Below, piece by piece: positions 43,721 through 52,948 of a stretch of DNA of 64,000 nt; positions within the stretch are counted from its first letter, which is position 1, and the number at the start of each line of letters is the position of its first letter. The translations under genes were made by a program, and so were the position numbers. The stretch covers positions 8,261 to 72,260 of the forward strand of contig CAYZJH010000013.1 of the NCBI GenBank assembly GCA_964478625.1, in the 5' to 3' direction. This stretch comes from SKZT01 sp964478625. Its GTDB lineage: Bacteria > Desulfobacterota > Desulfobacteria > Desulfobacterales > SKZT01. The notes under the pieces were generated by a model. The model made no database searches, was not told where the DNA came from, and was given only the letters and a program-made list of their open reading frames with translations.

Positions 43721-45880
43721 TCAAAACAGCGTGGGAATATACTTCTCGATCCACTCATAATTTCTGTATGCAATGACCATAACAGCTAAAAGGATCAAAA
43801 TGAAAATGTAAAGCGACCAGGGTTGTTTTTTTTCAGCAAAGGGATCTTTAGAAATATGCTTGGCCCCTTTGGGCAATACCGCAAGCAGGGTCAGAGCGGT
43901 TCCAAATGGAATATTCATCCTTGCAAGGGTATTGACGGCCCACCCGTTGGCATCCAGAATCGGGGCCAAATTACGTTTTCGGAGTTTAACCCACGCAATG
44001 ATCATGGAAGGCACCGATATGACCAGAATAATACCGATAATGGCAAGCGGCATCTGCCACCATGCCAAACTTAAAAATCCTGTAAGAATTGCAGCCAGAG
44101 CAGTGCCTAAAGCACCGATCGCCAAGCCGATAGCAGCAAAAATACCTGCAAATTTGGCAACATCAAACGATTGAGCAGCGGGTGCTGCCCCAGTTTCGGC
44201 CGTCTGGGAAGCATCGGCTACTCCTGCGGATGCTTTGTCCAGGGTAGCTTTTTCCCTGGCTGCCGCAAATTTTTCTATCTGCTCCTCGATCATCCTGGCT
44301 ATTCGTTTGTAAGGCATCCAAAACGCCTGCCTTATACTGATCGGATGCTCTACGATTTTAACTACTGTTGCATCCCAGTCCCTTCCATCACGGTCATAAA
44401 ACACACCGTTTCTTCCAATCATAAGATTGTCGGCATCTCCATTGGTCACACCCGCAACAATGGTCATTTTTTCACCGGTGTTTCTTCTGATGCAATCACA
44501 ATACAAAAGGTAGGTTCCACTTAAAGTAGCGATAGTGCTGTGTTGAGCAATATCCTCCACCGGAACGCAGAGTGTGAAACAGCGCTGGTCAAGATATAGC
44601 TCTCCTGCCTGAAAAATGGCACCCTTAAGACCATAAAAGTCCTGAAAAGAAACAAAATTGTTCAAAAAACGGATAAGGTCCCGATAAAATAAAGTCAATT
44701 TATCCACTGAGGCAATGGCATTGAATTCCGGCTCCAAAGCCTTGTCCTGTGCAATAAGCTTCAGAAGCCGATCTTTGCTGTTACCTGACAGCAATTCCCG
44801 GATACGCTGAATACCCAGTTGTTCGGTTATGAATTTCTTTTTTGAATTTTGCCAGTTCTCAAACAGAACAAAACGACCCGATAATTGCTCCCAATCGCTA
44901 TGAGTCAGAAAATCTTTGGTTCCCATCAACGGTTCGACCACTTCTGATTTGAACGCCTGAATTCGTGACACCCACACGGGGTTAAGACCTTCCTTTAAAG
45001 GCAACGGCCTTTGGGCCTCAATTTTGGCAATGGGAAATCCGGTCATCTCCTCTGCCGCAACAGACAGGTTTTTATCAGCAATTGTCTGATATTGGGTGAT
45101 ATTCGGATTGAGCGCTTCAGCAGCAACCTGATCAAACTCGGCCATCCGGCACCGTATGAAATAATCGTTTATTTTGGATTCTACAGACTTGAAGATCACC
45201 ACGGCGGATTCTATCCGATCACCCAAAGGCGTAAGGTCTTCCAAACCAGGTTCCGCCTCTTTCCACCAGTCAGAAAAATTCTGTGCTTCCTCGTAAAATT
45301 GCATCACCTGACTTTCGGAAATACCCGGTTTTCCGCTTCGGTCCGTTTCAGCACCCACGGTTGCCATGATATCCCGGATGACTGACTTTAACTCTTCATC
45401 CTGAGCCGCATCTTCCGGAATAATACCATCTCCGTTAAAATCGGTATTGGCAAAAGCAAGATTAATATCGGATGTGTCCTCAGGAGTGATTTCCAAGGCA
45501 TCCGGCTTATTGAGATTTTTTAAAATTTGTTTGGCAGAAGACAGGATTTGTTTTCCTTCGTCCGAATCATCCCGAATCGATGACAGCGACAAACCCGATT
45601 TTTCCTGAAAAAGTTCCCCAGGGTCTTTTAAAACAGAACATGTCCATTTAACCGCCGCTTTGACTTCAGGAACCCGGATTCTTCCGTCACCATCCGTATC
45701 AAGGAAATTGAGTGTTCTTTTATCCAATCGAACGCCCCACGTGGGACAACTCAGGGCCGCCCACAATTTTTCATCAAGTGTATCCAGGTTATTTAAATCA
45801 TTTGCAGTTTCCAGCCGAACCTGATCAAACCCCCCTATCTGGAAAAACTTCCACCGATGATTTGAATTTGATGAAAACAT
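43721..45880 (-). CDS. EF-hand protein with C-terminal membrane anchor
   Basis: This 719-residue protein starts with calcium-binding motifs: loop 1 is canonical (D61-T-D-G-D-G, Glu72 at position 12). Loop 2 (D147-F-N-G-D-G) lacks an acidic twelfth residue. A third degenerate loop is near 180-190. The central 350 residues are helical and unrecognised. Near the C-terminus are three to four membrane segments (about residues 575-605, 610-635 and 690-710). It is probably a calcium-responsive membrane protein. An AAAGGAA-like site precedes ATG 45880. No named family is recognised. Confidence 0.7.
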   Translation of the reverse strand: MFSSNSNHRWKFFQIGGFDQVRLETANDLNNLDTLDEKLWAALSCPTWGVRLDKRTLNFLDTDGDGRIRVPEVKAAVKWTCSVLKDPGELFQEKSGLSLSSIRDDSDEGKQILSSAKQILKNLNKPDALEITPEDTSDINLAFANTDFNGDGIIPEDAAQDEELKSVIRDIMATVGAETDRSGKPGISESQVMQFYEEAQNFSDWWKEAEPGLEDLTPLGDRIESAVVIFKSVESKINDYFIRCRMAEFDQVAAEALNPNITQYQTIADKNLSVAAEEMTGFPIAKIEAQRPLPLKEGLNPVWVSRIQAFKSEVVEPLMGTKDFLTHSDWEQLSGRFVLFENWQNSKKKFITEQLGIQRIRELLSGNSKDRLLKLIAQDKALEPEFNAIASVDKLTLFYRDLIRFLNNFVSFQDFYGLKGAIFQAGELYLDQRCFTLCVPVEDIAQHSTIATLSGTYLLYCDCIRRNTGEKMTIVAGVTNGDADNLMIGRNGVFYDRDGRDWDATVVKIVEHPISIRQAFWMPYKRIARMIEEQIEKFAAAREKATLDKASAGVADASQTAETGAAPAAQSFDVAKFAGIFAAIGLAIGALGTALAAILTGFLSLAWWQMPLAIIGIILVISVPSMIIAWVKLRKRNLAPILDANGWAVNTLARMNIPFGTALTLLAVLPKGAKHISKDPFAEKKQPWSLYIFILILLAVMVIAYRNYEWIEKYIPTLF

Positions 45881-46038
45881 ATCTGTCGATTCCTTTTTTC
45901 CTTAAATGGTTATGCCTGAAATCACTGTCCCGATTAGTGAAAAAATTTTTAATGATGGATCGAAGCAATTATCTCCAAGATTGTTCTAAAACACAATAAA
46001 TAAAATGGCTGAAAGGGAAAAATAATGGTCCGTCATTT

Positions 46039-47058
46039 TCATAGCAAATAGACAAACATGGGTACATTCGGAGACTTTGACTTTCGGTATTGAAGATCTT
46101 CGGGTGTTTTCTCCTTAAATCCCACAGAGCAGTAAATGGTTTTCAGTTTAGGATTTCTGGTCAGTGAGACAACCCGCTGATATCCTTCCTTTTTGGCCAA
46201 TTCCACAAAAGATTTGATAAGGAAATACCCCACCTGATGATTCCGATAACGGGTTGCAACCGCCAGCGCACCCAGCTCAGCGGTAGTGTCCGATAAATTG
46301 ATTTTTTCCACGCAGCCGACAGGGATGCCATCGATTTTGGCCATATAGAAATTCTGACGAAACGCGGAAATATGATCCCGGTTTCTGGGTTTGATCAGAC
46401 CCGTGGATATATAGGGTTTTAAAATATTTTCCACCATTCTCACTTCATCATCGGAAAGGACCTTTTCGAGTGTTTCGGTAAAGTTATTGGCGATTAGAGT
46501 TCCAGTACCTTCAAGACTGAAAAGTTCATGTTTCAGGCAGCTTTTTCTCGCCGGTACGATATGGATACGATCAATGTCCTGATTTTCGATTTTTGTACAA
46601 ATTTTTTCAATAATTGATTTAAAGTTTGCATTGGCAATCAAATCCCCATAAGCAACTATCTTTTTTTCCTTGATCAGTTTCAGCACGTTATGGGTGGTAA
46701 GTGCATTGAGTTTCCGTCCTTTGTCATCCGTCAAATATTTTCTTTCGATAAACACGATTTTGTTGATGTGCGGACTAAAATTAAGCACATAGTTATAAAA
46801 ATCCTCACCTGCCTCCACAGGTATCCGGCGAATTTGCGTGTTGGGCAATTTTTCCTGCAAGAGATTGAAATATTTCCGGTTTGAAAACCGGTTGGCGAGG
46901 TTATGAATCAGTATCGTTTTAATCCCCTGTCGATCCATAAATTTGATGTCACTTAAAATATGTTTGATATGTTCACGCAAAACCGGCTCCCGGCAGGCAA
47001 TTAAAATTGAGGTACCGATAAGTTCTTTTTTATATTCCTGAATATAAAGTTTTGGCAT
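46039..47058 (-). CDS. ArgA-like N-acetyltransferase (amino-acid-kinase-like plus GNAT)
   Basis: This 339-residue protein resembles N-acetylglutamate synthase. The first about 190 residues look like a diverged amino-acid-kinase-fold domain and include the HELFSLEGTGTLI segment typical of the join in ArgA. The C-terminal GNAT domain has LGALAVATRYRNHQVGYFLI and the YQRVVSLTRN and GFKEKTPEDL patches. Whether it acetylates glutamate is unproven, because the kinase-like domain lacks clear nucleotide-binding motifs. It stands alone; arginine genes argS and pdaD are 5 kb away. Confidence 0.72.
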   Translation of the reverse strand: MPKLYIQEYKKELIGTSILIACREPVLREHIKHILSDIKFMDRQGIKTILIHNLANRFSNRKYFNLLQEKLPNTQIRRIPVEAGEDFYNYVLNFSPHINKIVFIERKYLTDDKGRKLNALTTHNVLKLIKEKKIVAYGDLIANANFKSIIEKICTKIENQDIDRIHIVPARKSCLKHELFSLEGTGTLIANNFTETLEKVLSDDEVRMVENILKPYISTGLIKPRNRDHISAFRQNFYMAKIDGIPVGCVEKINLSDTTAELGALAVATRYRNHQVGYFLIKSFVELAKKEGYQRVVSLTRNPKLKTIYCSVGFKEKTPEDLQYRKSKSPNVPMFVYLL

Positions 47059-47290
47059 CGGTGAAGTTGATTTTTAAAAGGTTGAATCAAAAAATTGAGA
47101 ATATCATAAAGATAACTTTTTGAATACGTATTCCAGATCGAATTCCAGGTCGGCTTGTTTTTCACAAAGCCTTCGAATCCGGCTATAATTGGCGCTTGAG
47201 TTTATATAATACCTGTGATATCAGAAAAAATTAAAAGATTCGCCTATATCTCTTCAATAGACTTTATTTTGAATATTAAAAGGTTGATTC

Positions 47291-48910
47291 ATGGAAAGAG
47301 AAAAACGCAAAGAGGCTAATGATTCGTCTTTTAAAACTCTTTCCTTTGATTTTTCAACGATCAAAGCTCTGCTGGCAACCACCAATCGATACCGGACCTT
47401 GTTTGAAAATGCAGGTGATGCGATTTTCGTTTTGGATTTTAAAGGGCGCATTCTCGATGCCAACAGAATCGCCTGCGAACGCTTAGGGTATGCCAGAAAA
47501 GAACTCCTGAGCCTGAACTGGAATGATATAGAAGCAAGGGAACCAAACGAGGAATCCGGAAAAGACCGGTTGGAAGAACTTCGTCAGGAAGGCCATCTGA
47601 TTTTTGAAACGTCACACAAACGCAGTGACGGCAAAATCATCCCCATTGAAATGAGCAGTTGTACCACGGAATATGACCGCGAACCCACGATCCTGATCAT
47701 CGCACGAGATATCACTGAGCGAAAAGAAGCAGAAAAAGAAAAAGCGCTTTTGCAAACCCAGCTAAAACAAGCACAAAAAATGGAAGCCATCGGGACTCTT
47801 GCAGGAGGCATCGCCCATGATTTCAATAATATCCTGACACCCATCAGCGGATACACCGAATTGGCCCTGAGAAAAATTCCGGAAAATTCAAAAGCCAGAA
47901 ATAACCTTGAACAGGTTCTCACCGCTGTCCAACGAGCAAAAGGACTGGTTCAGCAGATTTTGACCTTCAGCCGTCAGGATGGGCAAAAACGATGTTCCCT
48001 TGAAATCAAAAGTATCATTAAAGAGGCCCTGAAACTGCTCCGCGCATCCCTTCCCGCCACCATTGAAATCCGATCCCATATCAATGCGTCAGGTTCCGTG
48101 ATTGCGGATCCGACTCAAATTCATCAAGTCATGTTAAATCTTTGCACCAACGCACACCATGCCATGCGGGAAAACGGAGGGACTCTTGAGATAAGGCTTG
48201 ACGACATCGATTTAACTCCTACGGAATCCAAACACGCACCAGACCTGAAACCCGGTCCTTATGTTTGCCTCACGGTCATGGATACCGGACACGGGATGAA
48301 CAAAGATATGCTCGACCGGATCTTTGAACCCTACTTTACCACTAAACCCGAGGGTGAAGGCACCGGAATGGGACTTTCCGTAGTCCATGGAATTGTAAAA
48401 AACCATGGCGGTGATATTATCGTCGAAAGCGAACCCGGAATAGGGAGTACCTTTAAGGTTTTTTTCCCGAGAACTCACGAAACGGATCCCAAAAAAGAAT
48501 CGCCCAGGCAATCTGCGCCATTACCTCGGGGGAATGAAAAAATACTCCTGGTGGATGACGAAAAAACCGTGACCGATGTCATGGAACAAATGCTGACCGA
48601 CCTCGGTTACCAAGTGACTTCTTATAACAGCTCCCTGGAAGCTTTTGAAAATTTCAGTCAAAACCCTTTTGCATTCGACCTGGTCATTTCGGATATGACC
48701 ATGCCGAAAATGACCGGAACAAAACTGGTCAGTGAGATTCATCAGGTTCGTCCGGATATCCCGGTCATCATGGCTACTGGAAACCGCAAAGAAATCAACG
48801 CAAGCCAGGCCCAAACATTCGGTATCCGTTTTTTCTTGCTGAAACCACCCTCCATTGAAGATCTAGCCAAGGCTGTCCGCGATATTCTCGATACGCATAA
48901 AAGGCCGTAA
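47291..48910 (+). CDS. Hybrid sensor histidine kinase (PAS-HisKA-HATPase-receiver)
   Basis: The 539-residue kinase has a PAS domain (about 33-145), a dimerisation helix with His176 in GGIAHDFNN, an HATPase domain with N, G1 and G2 boxes (LCTNAHHAM, DTGHGM, GEGTGMGLS) and a C-terminal receiver with Asp468 in LVISDMTMPKMTG and Lys518. It has no membrane segment, so it senses a cytoplasmic signal. No DNA-binding output domain is present; the phosphate may pass to another protein or feed back. No response regulator adjoins it. Confidence 0.92.
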   Translation: MEREKRKEANDSSFKTLSFDFSTIKALLATTNRYRTLFENAGDAIFVLDFKGRILDANRIACERLGYARKELLSLNWNDIEAREPNEESGKDRLEELRQEGHLIFETSHKRSDGKIIPIEMSSCTTEYDREPTILIIARDITERKEAEKEKALLQTQLKQAQKMEAIGTLAGGIAHDFNNILTPISGYTELALRKIPENSKARNNLEQVLTAVQRAKGLVQQILTFSRQDGQKRCSLEIKSIIKEALKLLRASLPATIEIRSHINASGSVIADPTQIHQVMLNLCTNAHHAMRENGGTLEIRLDDIDLTPTESKHAPDLKPGPYVCLTVMDTGHGMNKDMLDRIFEPYFTTKPEGEGTGMGLSVVHGIVKNHGGDIIVESEPGIGSTFKVFFPRTHETDPKKESPRQSAPLPRGNEKILLVDDEKTVTDVMEQMLTDLGYQVTSYNSSLEAFENFSQNPFAFDLVISDMTMPKMTGTKLVSEIHQVRPDIPVIMATGNRKEINASQAQTFGIRFFLLKPPSIEDLAKAVRDILDTHKRP

Positions 48911-49121
48911 TTCCCGTATCCAAACAACCCATGGCGAGGATTTACCATTACCAAATCAGGGTTTAACCCGGACCATTTCCATAAATGCTTATGGATTCTA
49001 CATGAAATACCTTCCTACCAAATCTTCAAATACTGTATTTCTACCACTTAAATAGTAATTTTACCCTATATACTTTTATATAAATCTGCTTTATTTAAGT
49101 CAATAATATGGGAGTTTCATC

Positions 49122-49199
49122 ATGATGACCCCATCTGATCAGGAGAAGGTTCGCAGGTTTTTATTTAACCTCCTTTTGGAAATAAGGAGACAGCCATGA
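49122..49199 (+). CDS. 25-residue ORF overlapping the next gene start
   Basis: From ATG 49122 (with GGAG upstream) the frame encodes MMTPSDQEKVRRFLFNLLLE plus five residues and stops at TGA overlapping the ATG of the next gene (ATGA). It also contains that gene's ribosome site. It looks like a small coupled ORF or leader. No similarity is recognised; support is the arrangement alone. Confidence 0.35.
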   Translation: MMTPSDQEKVRRFLFNLLLEIRRQP

Positions 49200-49390
49200 C
49201 ATCTTCACCTTGTAAAAACTGCCCAAAACGATTTAAATCCAAATTTGAATGCGCAAAAGATTGTGAAATCCTGAAACAAGTACAGGAAATGCAAAGCGCT
49301 CTTCAGGAACAAAACCTTTTTTCAGCGATTGATTATACTGAAGAAGGGCGATTTTCAATCAATTGCAGTAATAATTTTTCATTACCTTAA
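49196..49390 (+). CDS. Small Cys-rich protein (64 residues)
   Basis: The protein begins MTSSPCKNCPKRFKSKFECA and has CxxC, then C-x4-C, a four-Cys pattern suited to a single metal site, followed by a short helix and one late Cys. AATAAGGAGACAGCC is an excellent ribosome site. The reading frame of the 25-residue ORF ends in its start codon. The first part resembles zinc-finger-like motifs, but no family is recognised. It is convergent with the gene on its right. Confidence 0.6.
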   Translation: MTSSPCKNCPKRFKSKFECAKDCEILKQVQEMQSALQEQNLFSAIDYTEEGRFSINCSNNFSLP

Positions 49391-49435
49391 AGGGTTGCTC
49401 CTCCTTTCCAGTATCATTCAGGAGACAGAATCGGC

Positions 49436-49990
49436 TTAAAAGGGGATAATACCTGCTTGTTTTAATTTATCCTCAAAGGATCGAAAAGCTTTTCCAAACC
49501 GGCTTTCCAGATATTTTTTCTGTTGATCCCAAGGCAATTTGATATACTCTGGAAAATCAGGATCTGACTGGCTCAGTACCGGTGTAACCCGACTGCACAT
49601 TTCCTCTGGCTTGCCGCAGTTTTCCACAAGCCATACCAGGCTATAGCGACGGCAAGCATAGTCCTGAATCCAGCCAAGGCGTTTCATGATTTCAAAATAT
49701 ATCTGCTCCAGTATGACCATTGAAATCCGATGAATCATCCATTGCTGCTTATCATCAAGAAAAGCAAACTTTACCACAGGCCCTTTGTCCATAACTGCCA
49801 TCACCAACTCCCGCAAGGCCTCTGCAGATTCATCATCCGGTTTCGCCAGCAGATAGAGAACCTTGTCTGATAGATCCGATACCCTCGAAAAAAAATTCAG
49901 GTTCTCACCAAAGCGATTTTTCCAAGGGGAAAAAAATCTCTTTTGTTTGGAATCGATAACATAATCGTGCAAATTGATAATGTCCGCCAT
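49436..49990 (-). CDS. Uncharacterised 184-residue protein
   Basis: No family is recognised. The protein is soluble and helical, with a central LAKPDDESAEALRELVMAVM segment and a Trp/Tyr/Cys-containing middle (WIQDYACRRYSLVWLVENCG). There is no signal peptide or membrane segment. A ribosome site is not obvious at ATG 49990. It is a plausible gene by its length and amino-acid make-up, without further support. Confidence 0.5.
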   Translation of the reverse strand: MADIINLHDYVIDSKQKRFFSPWKNRFGENLNFFSRVSDLSDKVLYLLAKPDDESAEALRELVMAVMDKGPVVKFAFLDDKQQWMIHRISMVILEQIYFEIMKRLGWIQDYACRRYSLVWLVENCGKPEEMCSRVTPVLSQSDPDFPEYIKLPWDQQKKYLESRFGKAFRSFEDKLKQAGIIPF

Positions 49991-50200
49991 AAGTCCATGA
50001 AGTTATTTTATCTGTTATTGCCAAAAACGATCTGTTTTTTCAACCCGCTTTTTCAGGGCTGCAATCATGGTTTCAAAATTCCTTTTTGCAAATTGGCTGT
50101 TTTTAATTTATTCAATTTCCTGTAATATCTCTCATGTATAATCATGGTATTGAAAAAGTGAACCCATTATCTACTAACCGAGCACACAAATTACATTCAT

Positions 50201-51223
50201 ATGGATCATGAACTTGCAAGGCTTCTGGATCATCCTTTGGAAATCGGCGGAAAACAGATTCAAAATCGGCTCGCCCTGGCCCCAATGAGCATGCTTGGCA
50301 ATGTCGCTTTTCGGGAACTTTTAGCCTCTTTTGGAGGGTACGGGCTTCTCTTTTCCGAGATGTGCAATGCGGCGCGAATTCCCACGGAAAACCCGAAAGT
50401 ATCCGGTTATTTCCGATGGCGCGATCAGGAAAAATCGCATCTAATATTTCAGATAGTCGGATCTGACCCCAAAACCATGGCCGATGCCGCCAGACGAATT
50501 GAACATGAAAATTTTTTTGGCGTGGATATTAATTTCGGATGCTCGGCCAATTCCATTTGCCGTCAACATTGCGGTGCAGCTGTTTTAAACAATCCGAATC
50601 ATGCGGTCAAGATCGTTTCATCAGTCAGAAAAGCCGTCTCTATTCCTCTTTTTGTCAAATTCCGTATCGGGTGGAAAGATGATCCCGCAATTCCTGTGGA
50701 TCTGGCAAAAAGATTTGAGGATGCAGGCGCTGACGCACTGACTTTTCATCCCAGGGTATCCCCCGACCGCCGGGCAAGACACCCGAAATGGGAGTATATC
50801 GGTTTTGTCAAAGATGCCGTAACCATTCCGGTGTTTGGCAACGGAAACATTTTTGATGCAAAGGACTGTTTGACAATGCTGCAAACCACCCATTGCGACG
50901 GTATAGCCATCGGACGGCTTGCAGTGGCCAAACCCTGGATCTTTGCAGAATTTTCACGCCGGATTATCCCGGACCCGGGCATATATCCGGAAACAGCACT
51001 CAAATTAACCGAACTGATTGAAAAACATTTTGATCTCCCCATGGGACTTCGACGGTATAAAAAATTCGCACAATATTTTTCAGGAAATTTTCTTTTCGGC
51101 AATACGTTGTACAACAGGATTAAAAATGCAGACTGCATGGATGCAATCCGGGAAATCGTCAAAGATTTTTTTACCTATCCTCCGGCACTCCGGTTAAGAC
51201 CCAACATGAATTTTTTGGCCTGA
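50201..51223 (+). CDS. tRNA-dihydrouridine synthase-family protein
   Basis: The 340-residue TIM-barrel flavoenzyme resembles Dus proteins, which reduce uridine to dihydrouridine in tRNA using FMN and NADPH. Family features are LALAPMSMLGNVAFREL, the FQIVGSDP strand, the active-site loop NFGCSANSIC with Cys114, and the FGNGNIFDAKD and GIAIGRLAVAKPWIF phosphate-binding segments. The usual GCP motif reads GCS, and extra Cys at 120 and 124 lie nearby. The RHPKWEY segment fits. Which uridine it modifies cannot be told. Confidence 0.85.
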   Translation: MDHELARLLDHPLEIGGKQIQNRLALAPMSMLGNVAFRELLASFGGYGLLFSEMCNAARIPTENPKVSGYFRWRDQEKSHLIFQIVGSDPKTMADAARRIEHENFFGVDINFGCSANSICRQHCGAAVLNNPNHAVKIVSSVRKAVSIPLFVKFRIGWKDDPAIPVDLAKRFEDAGADALTFHPRVSPDRRARHPKWEYIGFVKDAVTIPVFGNGNIFDAKDCLTMLQTTHCDGIAIGRLAVAKPWIFAEFSRRIIPDPGIYPETALKLTELIEKHFDLPMGLRRYKKFAQYFSGNFLFGNTLYNRIKNADCMDAIREIVKDFFTYPPALRLRPNMNFLA

Positions 51224-51699
51224 TTTCATTCAGTCTTATTTTATTATACCTTTCTCACCGGCACTCATTCCGGCGAGGCCCGATTGGCGTCAAATTAAAA
51301 TCCTGTCGGATACCAGTATCATGGGCCGAACATGGTTCCGTGCATGTCATTCTGAGGGAGCGACTCGCACTAGCTTGATGCCTGAAAAAAATATTTCCCA
51401 TTAAGTGGATTGAAACCACGGCGACCGAAGAATCTCTCATCTCGAGCCCAGGCAGATCATCGTGTCTGCCTCGGGGTTTAAACACAAGATAACCGTGCCT
51501 GGTTGAAGGAAAGATTTTTCCTCGGCCATTGAGTACGTGCCATATAACTCTTTAGGATGTTGGCTCCCTCAGAATGACACCCATTTAATGCACATAGCCG
51601 GCAGCCTTAATTTAACACCGATGGCGAGGCCCGTATCGCCATGGGGTATCGAACACGACATCATCGACCAGGAAAAAGTTTTGCTTCCCAAATTGAATT
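51224..51699. other. Non-coding stretch holding a repeat element
   Basis: No coding frame is supported. The region is mostly taken up by the nested inverted-repeat element at 51272-51633, described separately; the remainder joins the 3' ends of convergent dus and aminotransferase genes. Confidence 0.7.
51272..51633. repeat. MITE-like element with nested inverted repeats
   Basis: An 11-base direct repeat GGCGAGGCCCG flanks the element at 51272-51282 and 51623-51633. Just inside are imperfect inverted repeats (GATTGGCGTCAAATTAA at 51282-51298 against TTAATTTAACACCGAT at 51607-51622). Further in, TGTCATTCTGAGGGAGC at 51345-51361 is perfectly inverted at 51563-51579. It carries no transposase. 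It lies between convergent genes. The core resembles intergenic repeats of the GTCATTCTGAG type that recur in many bacterial genomes, by recollection. Confidence 0.7.
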
Positions 51700-52857
51700 T
51701 TAAACAAGGTGGCCAAGCGCTAAAAGTTTTTCTCCGGCAGCTTTCAACGTTTCATGCTTTTTGGCAAAATGGAACCGGATCAGATGGTTCACCGGTTCAT
51801 GAAAAAAACTTGAGCCCGGCACCGCTGCAACACCCACCTCTTTAGCCAGCCATCGACAAAAATGCACGTCCTTTTCAAAACCGAACCCGGATATATCCAC
51901 AAGGACATAGTAGGCACCCTGAGGATGGGTATATTTGAGTCCGGCCTTGTCCAGGTAGCCTAAAAACAAGTCTCGCCTCTGAGTGTATTCTTGTTGCAAC
52001 GTCTCGTAATAGGACAGAGGAAATTCCAAAGCGGTTACGGCAGCTTCCTGAAGAGGTGCTGCCGCTCCCACTGTCAGAAAATCATGCACCTTCTTGGCTG
52101 CGTTGATCACATCGGGACATGAAATCACATATCCCAGTCGCCATCCGGTGATCGAGTAGGTTTTGGAAAGGGAACTGCAGGAGATGGTGCGTTTTTCCAT
52201 ACCCGGAAAGGAGACCATGTATCGATGAACATTGGGTGGGTAAACAATATGTTCATAGACCTCATCAGTGATGACAAAAGTGTCATATTCACAGGCCATC
52301 TCCGCAATAAGGTTAAGTTCATCAGCACTGAACACTTTACCGCTGGGATTAGACGGGTTGCAGAGCACCAGCGCTTTGGCGCCCTGCTTAAAAGCGTTGT
52401 GTAGTTCATCCGGATCAAAACGGAATTCAGGGGGGATGAGGGGCACATAAATGGGTTGAGCCCCGCACAACAGGGTGTCCGCTCCGTAATTTTCATAAAA
52501 TGGCGAAAAAATAATCACTTTATCTCCCGGATTGCAAGCCGTCATCATGGCCACCATCATGGCTTCGGTAGCTCCGCAGGTCACTACGATACCGGCATCA
52601 GGATCCACCGGGATCTGCATCCAGTATTCCTGTTTTGCCGCCAATGCTTTCCGGAAGCGGGGAGAACCCCACGTGACCGCATACTGATGGTACCCTTGTG
52701 TCAATGCGCGTTGGGCTGCATCAATAAGCTCAGCAGGTGGATCAAAATCAGGAAATCCCTGGGATAAATTGATCGCCTTGTACTGGTCGGATATACGAGT
52801 CATTTCACGAATGACCGACTCGGTAAAAAAATTGAGACGACTGGCCGTGTTGGGCAT
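51700..52857 (-). CDS. Class I/II aminotransferase
   Basis: The 385-residue fold type I PLP enzyme has the Schiff-base Lys232 in SSLSKTYSITGWRLGY, the NPSNPSGKVFS loop and TDEVYEHIVY with the PLP-binding Asp. It begins with a typical NLSQGFPDFDPP substrate-binding helix start. The overall pattern fits aspartate/aromatic aminotransferases of the subgroup 1beta/gamma kind; the amino-acid substrate cannot be told by eye. It stands alone. Confidence 0.9.
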   Translation of the reverse strand: MPNTASRLNFFTESVIREMTRISDQYKAINLSQGFPDFDPPAELIDAAQRALTQGYHQYAVTWGSPRFRKALAAKQEYWMQIPVDPDAGIVVTCGATEAMMVAMMTACNPGDKVIIFSPFYENYGADTLLCGAQPIYVPLIPPEFRFDPDELHNAFKQGAKALVLCNPSNPSGKVFSADELNLIAEMACEYDTFVITDEVYEHIVYPPNVHRYMVSFPGMEKRTISCSSLSKTYSITGWRLGYVISCPDVINAAKKVHDFLTVGAAAPLQEAAVTALEFPLSYYETLQQEYTQRRDLFLGYLDKAGLKYTHPQGAYYVLVDISGFGFEKDVHFCRWLAKEVGVAAVPGSSFFHEPVNHLIRFHFAKKHETLKAAGEKLLALGHLV

Positions 52858-52948
52858 AAGTTATAATCTCCAATCTGTTTTTCACACGCGATGTGCCGGT
52901 GCTCGCGCAATCCCATGATCTATTTCGCAAATCTTTGCTCACATCATT

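Noticed and set aside
51537..51845. A 102-codon plus-strand ORF over the end of the aminotransferase gene.
   Set aside because: It runs through the inverted-repeat element and is antisense to a well-supported gene.
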